From Lachnospiraceae bacterium UBA6403 (GTDB taxonomy: Bacteria > Bacillota > Clostridia > Lachnospirales > Lachnospiraceae): a stretch of 20,783 nt of DNA. Shown piece after piece: positions 15,018 to 20,783 of the stretch; positions within the stretch are counted from its first letter, which is position 1; every line of letters starts with the position of its first letter. Made by a program: the position numbers and the translations under genes. The notes beneath the pieces were generated by a model. The model searched no databases and was not told the origin of the DNA. It saw only the letters and a list, made by a program, of their open reading frames with translations. The DNA lies in contig DJPV01000049.1 of the NCBI GenBank assembly GCA_002437435.1, positions 1 to 20,783 of the forward strand, read 5' to 3'.

Positions 15018-16307
15018 ATGTCACAGGTTTTAGAGAATCCAAGAGGCGGCTGTGTGCTTGCCGGTATTAATTCTGTTCTTGGAGCAATTCATAAAGTATG
15101 TCCGGTCTACCATTCAGGTCCGGGCTGTTGTATGCAGACAACGGCAGCAGATCAGGGACAGTCCGGTCATAAGTCCTCCTGTTTTGTCAGCAGCGTTTCG
15201 ATCCCATCCAGTAATATGTTGGAAAAGGAAGTTGTCTTTGGTGGAACAGATAAGCTCCGTACCACGATTCAGGGAGCAATCGATATTATAGATGCAGATG
15301 CCTATTTTGTTCTGACTGGATGTACGGCAGGTATCATCGGCGATGACATTGTCAGTGTTACGGAAGAATTTCAGGATCAGGGATATGAGGTGTATCCGAT
15401 CGAGACACCGGGCTTTGCCGGAGACAGCAATCTGGGATATGAAACGATCTGGAACACGATGATCGATAAGGTGATCGAGAAGGACGTTCCAAAGAATGAT
15501 AAGCTGGTAAATATCTTCGGCATCGTGCCATATCATGATCCGTTTTGGAGTGGAACATTAGAGGAGATCGACCGTATCCTGTCAAGACTTGGACTGACAG
15601 TGAATACATTTTTTACAAAGGATCAGGGCATTGAGACGATCAAGAAGTGTTCAGGAGCAGCCCTTAATATTATTATAAATCCTTGGCTGTTTAAAGGACC
15701 TGCACGCAAATTTGAACAGAAATTCGGCGTGCCAAGCATCCGTATTCCGGGACTTCCGGTCGGAGCAACCGATACGACAGCATTTGTCCGTGCGGTAGCA
15801 GATGCACTGAATCTCGATCAGGTACTGGTGGATTCCGTGATCGAATCGGAAGAAGCCTATGTCTATAACTATCTGGCACAGGCGATCGGAGTTGTCAGCT
15901 GGAAACGGTTTGCGGTTGTGGCAGATGCAAATAATGCCGTTGGACTGACCAGATATCTGGCAAATGATTTCAGCTTTACACCGGTACTGGTTGTGATATC
16001 CGAGCCGATGTTCCGGCAGGAGGATAAGGACAGGATTCTCACACAGATTGAAAATCTGGAATATGCAGTACCGCCGAAGGTGATCTTTACTGCCGATCAG
16101 TATGAAGTCAATCAGGCGATCTTAAATGAAGAAAAGGAGATCACACTGATCCTTGGCAGCAGCAATGACCGTGAGGTGGCATTGACAAAAGACTGTCAGT
16201 TTATCCTGACCTCTTTCCCTATGAATGAACGGCTGGTATTCAACCGGACATATGCGGGATACCGGGGAAGCCTGACCTTTACGGAAGATTTATACGATAA
16301 TCTGTAA
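15018..16307 (+). CDS. NifK-like subunit (group IV nitrogenase-like)
   Basis: The 429-residue protein has the three P-cluster cysteines expected for a NifK-type subunit: Cys12 in GGCVLAG, Cys37 in GPGCC, and Cys102 in TGCTAGIIGDD, plus Cys38 and Cys55 nearby. It lacks the long N-terminal extension of true NifK and is about 90 residues shorter, like other nitrogenase-like beta subunits. The ATG at 15018 has AAGGAGG (15003-15009) inside the end of the NifD-like gene, whose stop is one base upstream, so the two are translationally coupled and made in equal amounts. A terminator follows at 16459-16507. BchB/ChlB and CfbD are alternatives on architecture, but the nifB-like gene in the cluster speaks for a cofactor enzyme. 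Confidence 0.85.
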   Translation: MSQVLENPRGGCVLAGINSVLGAIHKVCPVYHSGPGCCMQTTAADQGQSGHKSSCFVSSVSIPSSNMLEKEVVFGGTDKLRTTIQGAIDIIDADAYFVLTGCTAGIIGDDIVSVTEEFQDQGYEVYPIETPGFAGDSNLGYETIWNTMIDKVIEKDVPKNDKLVNIFGIVPYHDPFWSGTLEEIDRILSRLGLTVNTFFTKDQGIETIKKCSGAALNIIINPWLFKGPARKFEQKFGVPSIRIPGLPVGATDTTAFVRAVADALNLDQVLVDSVIESEEAYVYNYLAQAIGVVSWKRFAVVADANNAVGLTRYLANDFSFTPVLVVISEPMFRQEDKDRILTQIENLEYAVPPKVIFTADQYEVNQAILNEEKEITLILGSSNDREVALTKDCQFILTSFPMNERLVFNRTYAGYRGSLTFTEDLYDNL

Positions 16308-16372
16308 AAGTATCCGCCATAAAATAGTTTCACAACAGAAGAATAAACACGAAGCACAGATGATATAATGAA

Positions 16373-16409
16373 CGCAAAATCACTTGCTTGCAAGGGTGCT
16401 GATTTTGCG
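16373..16409. repeat. Inverted repeat after the NifK-like gene
   Basis: CGCAAAATCA (16373-16382) and TGATTTTGCG (16400-16409) are perfect 10-bp inverted arms around a 17-base loop that holds the palindrome CTTGCAAG. No T-run follows, so it is not a simple terminator; GTGATGAAATCAC at about 16421-16433 makes a further small hairpin. Possibly a repeat element or an RNA-stabilising hairpin at the operon end. Confidence 0.5.
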
Positions 16410-16458
16410 GAATGCATTGAGTGATGAAATCACGATTTAACAGATCAATCTCTGTCAG

Positions 16459-16507
16459 ATACCACATTTCGTTCTGAAAAACTCAGAAAGAAATGTGGTA
16501 TTTTTTT
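16459..16507 (+). terminator. Intrinsic terminator of the nifDK-like transcript
   Basis: ATACCACATTTC (16459-16470) pairs perfectly with GAAATGTGGTAT (16490-16501), and an inner TTCTGA/TCAGAA pair (16472-16477 with 16483-16488) extends the stem; seven T follow (16501-16507). It ends the nitrogenase-like region before the sporulation operon. Confidence 0.9.
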
Positions 16508-16508
16508 G

Positions 16509-16537
16509 TTCTAATTTTCATCTGGCATGCATACATT
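16509..16537 (+). promoter_or_regulatory. Probable SigE-type promoter of the spoIIIA operon
   Basis: CATACATT (16530-16537) matches the SigE -10 consensus CATACAnT. Fourteen bases upstream lies TTCTAAT, a partial match to the SigE -35. spoIIIA in Bacillus subtilis is transcribed by SigE in the mother cell, so the site fits the operon downstream. The -35 is weak. Confidence 0.5.
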
Positions 16538-16617
16538 ATAACTATCAGAAGTGTGTAACATCCTACTTTAGGTATCAGATCATATCAGAAAAGCAGATGC
16601 TTTTCGAGTGTTGATAG

Positions 16618-17688
16618 ATGATGAAACTGACAGGAAAAATGGTTACAGATGACATATGCATGAGGTGGATCAGTTTGGAAAAAAGCAGAGAGAATGAGAT
16701 ATTGAAGATATTATCCGTAGCGTTAAGGAGAATATTTTCGAGTGAGATATATGATTATAACAAGCTTCAGGAGATAAGGCTTAGGATGAATGAACCCTTG
16801 ATCGTGATCTATGATAATCGGGAATATTTTGTGACGGAGAAGGGAAAACGAACCACAGAATGTAAGAAAGCATATATGGTAGCATCCTCCGATATCAGGG
16901 AAACGCTGGAATATATCAGTAACTATTCACTCTACGCATATGAAGATGAGATCCGGCAGGGATTTATAACGATCCAAGGGGGACATCGTGTAGGACTTGC
17001 AGGAAAAGTCATTCTGGAATCTGGAATGATCAAAAGTGTCAGACATATATCATTTATTAATATCCGTTTGTCACATCAGGTAAAGGGATGCTGTAAGAAG
17101 GTTCTTCCGTACATAATAAATGGAAATGAGACATTTCATACACTGATCATTTCCCCGCCACGATGTGGCAAAACCACACTTCTCAGAGATATGATCCGGG
17201 TATTGTCGGATGGATTTCCCGGATTCATAGGGAATACCGTGGGTGTTGTGGATGAACGCTCCGAGATCGGAGCCTGTTATAAAGGTGTGCCGCAAAATGA
17301 CCTAGGCATACGGACGGACATTCTTGACTGTTGTCCAAAATCATATGGAATGCTGATGCTGATCCGTTCGATGTCACCGCAGATCATAGCGGTGGATGAG
17401 ATCGGAAACCGGGATGATATCGATGCGATCTACAGCGTGATCAACTGTGGCTGTAAGCTGATCGCAACCGTACATGGCAATTCCATTGATGATATCAGGA
17501 ACCGTCCGGGACTTCGGAAGCTGGTTGATGAGAGGGTATTTGAACGGTATATCGTACTGAGCAATCGCAAACGGACAGGGGAGATCCGGACGATATTTGA
17601 CGATCGGGGAAGTGTTCTCTTTATGGCAGAGGATGAACGTCTGACATCGGCATATGAAAATGAGGCGGCTGTAGCAGAACTGTCATAA
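16618..17688 (+). CDS. spoIIIAA: Stage III sporulation protein AA (SpoIIIAA, engulfment channel ATPase)
   Basis: The protein is a AAA/secretion-type ATPase with Walker A PPRCGKTTLL (about 180-189), Walker B IIAVDEIG (256-263), GGHRVGLAG (121-129) and VDERSEIG (211-218), the SpoIIIAA signature set. It energises the SpoIIIA-SpoIIQ feeding channel between mother cell and forespore. The frame opens at ATG 16618/16621 (356 residues), but no good ribosome site precedes it; TTG at 16675 has GAGGTGG about 7 bases upstream and would give 337 residues beginning MEKSRENEILK, closer to the usual family length. First gene of a tight spoIIIAA-AG operon. Confidence 0.92.
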   Translation: MMKLTGKMVTDDICMRWISLEKSRENEILKILSVALRRIFSSEIYDYNKLQEIRLRMNEPLIVIYDNREYFVTEKGKRTTECKKAYMVASSDIRETLEYISNYSLYAYEDEIRQGFITIQGGHRVGLAGKVILESGMIKSVRHISFINIRLSHQVKGCCKKVLPYIINGNETFHTLIISPPRCGKTTLLRDMIRVLSDGFPGFIGNTVGVVDERSEIGACYKGVPQNDLGIRTDILDCCPKSYGMLMLIRSMSPQIIAVDEIGNRDDIDAIYSVINCGCKLIATVHGNSIDDIRNRPGLRKLVDERVFERYIVLSNRKRTGEIRTIFDDRGSVLFMAEDERLTSAYENEAAVAELS

Positions 17689-17705
17689 GTGCAGGAGGCG
17701 TACAT

Positions 17706-18233
17706 ATGTTATATATAAAGATTCTTGGAATGTTTCTGGTGGTCACAGCTTCCTATGGCGTAGGAAAGATAATAGGAGTTTATCAGAACCGGCGCGTGGA
17801 GGATATCTACGAGCTTCTGGCATTTGCCAGGATGGCAAATGGGCATCTGGCATATAGCGCATCGGAGATCACCGAGATCATCCGGGAAGGATCGGACAAA
17901 GCAGGGGGAAGGATCGGAGACTGGCTTGCTGAGCTGGCTTTGCAGTTCCAGACGGAGGAGTATGCTTCTTCTTTTGAGCAGATCTGGACAGGCAGTATCG
18001 GAAGTCTTGAGGAGCACAGCTATCTGACGGATGCACAGATCGGAGCGGTAAAAGAGCTTGGAAAATGGCTGTGTTATATGGATGTCGATATGCAGATCAG
18101 GAATCTGAAGCTGTGGGAGCAGAACATGCAGGCAGAGTATGAAGAACAAAAGGACAGGGCACGCAGGATAAATAAAGTATCCAGATCACTTGGATTACTC
18201 GGAGGGATCTTTTTGATAATACTGATAGGGTAA
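17706..18233 (+). CDS. spoIIIAB: Stage III sporulation protein AB
   Basis: A 175-residue protein with an N-terminal hydrophobic segment (ILGMFLVVTASYGVGKIIG), an amphipathic helical body resembling the GspF-like cytoplasmic domain, and a C-terminal membrane segment (LGLLGGIFLIILIG). SpoIIIAB is the platform protein of the feeding channel that meets the SpoIIIAA ATPase. GGAGG precedes the ATG. It follows spoIIIAA by 17 bases, the standard operon order. Confidence 0.9.
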   Translation: MLYIKILGMFLVVTASYGVGKIIGVYQNRRVEDIYELLAFARMANGHLAYSASEITEIIREGSDKAGGRIGDWLAELALQFQTEEYASSFEQIWTGSIGSLEEHSYLTDAQIGAVKELGKWLCYMDVDMQIRNLKLWEQNMQAEYEEQKDRARRINKVSRSLGLLGGIFLIILIG

Positions 18234-18248
18234 GGGTGGCAGGAGCTT

Positions 18249-18449
18249 ATGACGATACAGATATTATTGAAGATAGGTGCGGTAGGAATCCTTGTAGCAC
18301 TGTTGAATCAGATATTAAAACATTCGGGGAAGGACGAGCTGGCATTTCTGCTGAATCTGGCAGGACTGATTCTTGTACTTTCCTGGATCATTCCATATAT
18401 CGTAGAATTCTTTAATGACATTATGAAGCTTGTAAATATCGGTGGATAG
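18249..18449 (+). CDS. spoIIIAC: Stage III sporulation protein AC
   Basis: A 66-residue protein with two transmembrane helices (LKIGAVGILVALLNQIL and FLLNLAGLILVLSWIIPYI) and the family motif HSGKDELAFL between them. SpoIIIAC is a small membrane part of the sporulation channel. Its length and position between AB and AD match the conserved operon. Confidence 0.92.
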   Translation: MTIQILLKIGAVGILVALLNQILKHSGKDELAFLLNLAGLILVLSWIIPYIVEFFNDIMKLVNIGG

Positions 18450-18461
18450 GGGAGAAAAGGC

Positions 18462-18848
18462 ATGAGTCTTGTTACGGTATGTATGGCATCGGTTCTGGTC
18501 GTTCTGGTAGCGATAAAACTAAAGAAAATGAATGCAGAATACAGCACGCTCTTAAGTATTGGAGCGTGTTTATTTATTGTCAGCTTTGTCATAGGAAGAC
18601 TTGGGAATGTACTGGATTCCATCGATCGCATCACCGGATACATCAATATCAATATGGAGTATATATCGATCCTGCTTAAGATGCTTGGCATTTCCTATAT
18701 CTGTGAATTTGCGACAAATATCTGTAAGGATGCAGGCTATGGCGCGATCGCTTCTCATATTGAACTTGCCGGACGGGTGACTATGGTGGTGATGAGCCTG
18801 CCGATCCTGTTCCATGTGATCGATATGGTTGTTCGTCTGATGGGGTAG
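18462..18848 (+). CDS. spoIIIAD: Stage III sporulation protein AD
   Basis: A 128-residue membrane protein of about four helices. It shares with SpoIIIAC the C-terminal type of repeat and has the AD signature ISYICEFATNICKDAGYGAIASHIE (given by its ends at about residues 76-100). It starts 12 bases after spoIIIAC with GGGGAGAAAAGG upstream. A membrane component of the mother-cell channel. Confidence 0.92.
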   Translation: MSLVTVCMASVLVVLVAIKLKKMNAEYSTLLSIGACLFIVSFVIGRLGNVLDSIDRITGYININMEYISILLKMLGISYICEFATNICKDAGYGAIASHIELAGRVTMVVMSLPILFHVIDMVVRLMG

Positions 18849-18852
18849 CGGT

Positions 18853-20121
18853 ATGAGAGGACGAAAAGCGAAAATGATTATAGCAGGTATTGTGACAGGC
18901 CTGATCATAGTAGCGGTTGTGTGGTTTGGCGGGCGGAAGCAGAAAGTGTTTGGTATGCAGGAATCCGATAATGGAACAACAACCAAGTATGCAGTAGGGC
19001 TTATAAATATTGAACCGGGAAAGTTCACTGAATATCGTAGATCGGATATGGAAATGACAGAGGTTGATACAAATGCATCGGACGTCGATGAAACTGATCT
19101 GGGACTGGATGAAAATGCCTTTGACGAGATGGATATGCTGACAGAAGAACAGGCAGGGCTCTCTTTTCAGGAGGTCGTATTCTATATCCGAAATGGGGAT
19201 CTTCAGGGACTTCTTGACTACAGTCTGAAGACCATACAGCAGACACTTACAGGGGAGATAAAAAGCAATAACCGTCTGCTGCTTCAGCTTCTTGCCGTTG
19301 TCATTCTTGGTTCGGTGTTCACGAATCTGTCCGGAAAGTTTGGAAAGATGGTGGGAGGAAATGGCTTCTTTGTTACATATCTGATGGTGGTATCCATCCT
19401 GCTTGGAATGTTTGCGATCGTTTCTGATATAGCGGTGTCTGCAGTCTCGGATCTTACGGATCTGATGATTACCTTTATACCAGCCTATACGTTGGCGGTC
19501 TCTTACACAAATGGTGCAGGCACGGCAGAATTCACCTATCAGATCACGGTGTTGATCATTTTTCTGTGCGAGAAGGTGATTGTTCAGATCGTATTTCCGC
19601 TTGCCAAATGCAGTGGGGTGGTAGGTCTGGTGAATAAGTTAAATGCCGAGGATCATTTTTCAAGGACAGTTACGTTATTAAGAAATATCGCAGGATGGAT
19701 CTTGAAAACCATGTTTGCAGTTGTAACCGGAATGAACGTGATAAAAGGAGTGATCGTTCCATCGGTGGACAAGCTGGAACGAAATGCAGTCTTAAAAGCT
19801 TTCGGTATGCTGCCGGGAGGAAATACAGTTAAGAATGTCTCGGATATCCTTCTTGGTTCGGGGATGGTGTTAAAAAATGCGATCGGGATTGCAGGTGCAG
19901 TCGTCGTATTGCTGGCGGTACTTCTGCCGGTTACCAAGATCGCGGTGATCTATCTGACTCTCCGCATCGTATCCGCATTTGTACAGCCCCTTGGAGATAA
20001 AAGGTTTTCCGACGGCATTGGCATTATGGCACAGACCATCGGGCTGATGCTGCGGGGCATCTGGTGCGCCTCCTTTTTATTTATCATCTCACTCACTCTT
20101 ATGACGCTGCTTGCGAGGTGA
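18853..20121 (+). CDS. spoIIIAE: Stage III sporulation protein AE
   Basis: A 422-residue protein. An N-terminal hydrophobic segment (IIAGIVTGLIIVAVVWFGG) acts as signal or anchor; residues about 55-125 form an acidic soluble stretch; the remainder carries about seven to eight membrane helices, with the family segments LVNKLNAEDHFSRTV and GSGMVLKNAIGIAG. SpoIIIAE is the polytopic core of the channel. It starts 4 bases after spoIIIAD ends. Confidence 0.92.
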   Translation: MRGRKAKMIIAGIVTGLIIVAVVWFGGRKQKVFGMQESDNGTTTKYAVGLINIEPGKFTEYRRSDMEMTEVDTNASDVDETDLGLDENAFDEMDMLTEEQAGLSFQEVVFYIRNGDLQGLLDYSLKTIQQTLTGEIKSNNRLLLQLLAVVILGSVFTNLSGKFGKMVGGNGFFVTYLMVVSILLGMFAIVSDIAVSAVSDLTDLMITFIPAYTLAVSYTNGAGTAEFTYQITVLIIFLCEKVIVQIVFPLAKCSGVVGLVNKLNAEDHFSRTVTLLRNIAGWILKTMFAVVTGMNVIKGVIVPSVDKLERNAVLKAFGMLPGGNTVKNVSDILLGSGMVLKNAIGIAGAVVVLLAVLLPVTKIAVIYLTLRIVSAFVQPLGDKRFSDGIGIMAQTIGLMLRGIWCASFLFIISLTLMTLLAR

Positions 20122-20149
20122 AAAGCTGGTTATTGGAAAGGGGCGCTGG

Positions 20150-20605
20150 ATGTTGTTAGCTTGGATAAAAAATATTGTCCTATTTATATTATTTTCTTCG
20201 CTGGTGTTTTTCCTTTTGCCGGATGAGAAATACAGGAAATACATGCAGACGGCGGTTGGTTTTGTACTGGCAATTATCGTCCTGACACCTGTATTAAGTG
20301 CGGGAGGCTTGAACGATATTCTAAGCTTTGACTATTACTATGAATCGGTTGCAGGTGCACCGGGAAATGGCGATGTTACATATTATACAGATGTCATGGA
20401 GACTATGATCGAAGATCATTTGTGGGATGTGTTTCAACTGGACAGTAAGGTAGCGATCACCTTTGATGAGAATTATACGATCACAGCGGTTGAGGTAGAT
20501 GTTGCGGCCGTGGATGCGGCAAAACTCCGTCAGGAGATCGCAAAAGAATATAAGATCAGTGAGGACAGGATCAAAGTATTTGTAAATGGATATCAGGCAA
20601 AATAA
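20150..20605 (+). CDS. spoIIIAF: Stage III sporulation protein AF
   Basis: A 151-residue protein with two N-terminal membrane helices (NIVLFILFSSLVFFLL and VGFVLAIIVLTPVL) divided by the conserved PDEKYRKYM, then a soluble ring-building domain to the C-terminus. The ATG at 20150 is preceded by GGAAAGGGG and gives the usual MLxxWIKNI start; a GTG at 20111 inside spoIIIAE adds a charged extension and is less likely. Part of the channel's ring system. Confidence 0.9.
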   Translation: MLLAWIKNIVLFILFSSLVFFLLPDEKYRKYMQTAVGFVLAIIVLTPVLSAGGLNDILSFDYYYESVAGAPGNGDVTYYTDVMETMIEDHLWDVFQLDSKVAITFDENYTITAVEVDVAAVDAAKLRQEIAKEYKISEDRIKVFVNGYQAK

Positions 20606-20650
20606 CATGTACTAAAAGCGGACATGTTACATATAATGGAGTGAGAGAGC

Positions 20651-20783
20651 ATGGAAGGAATATGGAATAACATCAAACAAAAGCTGCAGGAACTGAAAAA
20701 AGACAAAAATGCGGCACTTCGAAAGTGCATGGGAATTTTGCTTGCAGGAATCTGTCTGCTGGTCATTCTCTGGCCGTCTGATA
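20651..20783 (+). CDS. spoIIIAG: Stage III sporulation protein AG (partial, cut by the window end)
   Basis: The first 44 residues are visible: a basic cytoplasmic start with KQKLQELKKDKN and a membrane helix (MGILLAGICLLVILWP). SpoIIIAG forms a large ring in the space between the two membranes, similar to type III secretion rings. Only the position after spoIIIAF and this layout support the name. GGAGTGAGAG lies upstream of the ATG. Confidence 0.85.
   Translation, partial: MEGIWNNIKQKLQELKKDKNAALRKCMGILLAGICLLVILWPSD

Overview
The window looks like chromosome of a low-to-moderate GC, spore-forming anaerobic Clostridia, most likely a Lachnospiraceae gut bacterium. This rests on the complete start of a spoIIIA sporulation operon, Firmicutes-type lipoproteins, strong AGGAGG ribosome sites and the overall codon style; the species cannot be named from the sequence alone.

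Layout. Positions 1-900 hold the end of an unidentified gene and an AT-rich class III Fic toxin-like gene. A minus-strand gene (1026-2507) fuses an XRE helix-turn-helix to a UDP-glucose/GDP-mannose dehydrogenase. A MATE exporter (2766-4196) and a Ser/Thr/Glu-rich lipoprotein (4320-5087) follow. A strong terminator near 5146-5224 closes this block.

The centre (about 5268-16507) is the notable part: a nitrogenase-like system embedded in sulfur genes. It has a near-consensus promoter (TTGACA-17-TATAAT), a putative Rrf2 operator, and a cysteine attenuator made of a 37-codon leader peptide with five consecutive Cys codons, an antiterminator and a terminator. Then come a YezD-like small protein, an RNA hairpin ending in a second terminator, a NifB-like radical SAM protein, a NifX-like protein, a NifH-like reductase, a cysteine synthase, a second NifX-like protein with a Cys/Gly-rich insert, and a sulfonate/nitrate-type ABC importer (binding protein, permease, ATPase). 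An Rrf2 regulator with an IscR-like Cys triad has its own promoter and possible operator. A roughly 310-bp nested inverted-repeat element follows, and then NifD- and NifK-like catalytic subunits and a terminator.

How it may work together (inference). The NifD-like protein keeps the P-cluster cysteines and the cofactor Cys, but lacks the nitrogenase His ligand and the Gln191 and His195 equivalents. NifE, NifN and NifV are absent from the window. With control by cysteine supply, a cysteine synthase and a sulfur-type importer, the best reading is a group IV nitrogenase-like reductase that frees sulfur from an imported organosulfur compound, analogous to but organised differently from methylthio-alkane reductase (MarBHDK) of Rhodospirillum rubrum. 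The importer would bring the compound in, NifH/NifDK-like proteins would reduce it using a NifB-made cluster, and CysK would fix the released sulfide or thiol. The substrate is unknown.

The right end (16618-20783) is an ordinary spoIIIAA-AG operon, cut off in spoIIIAG, with a probable SigE-type promoter near 16530.
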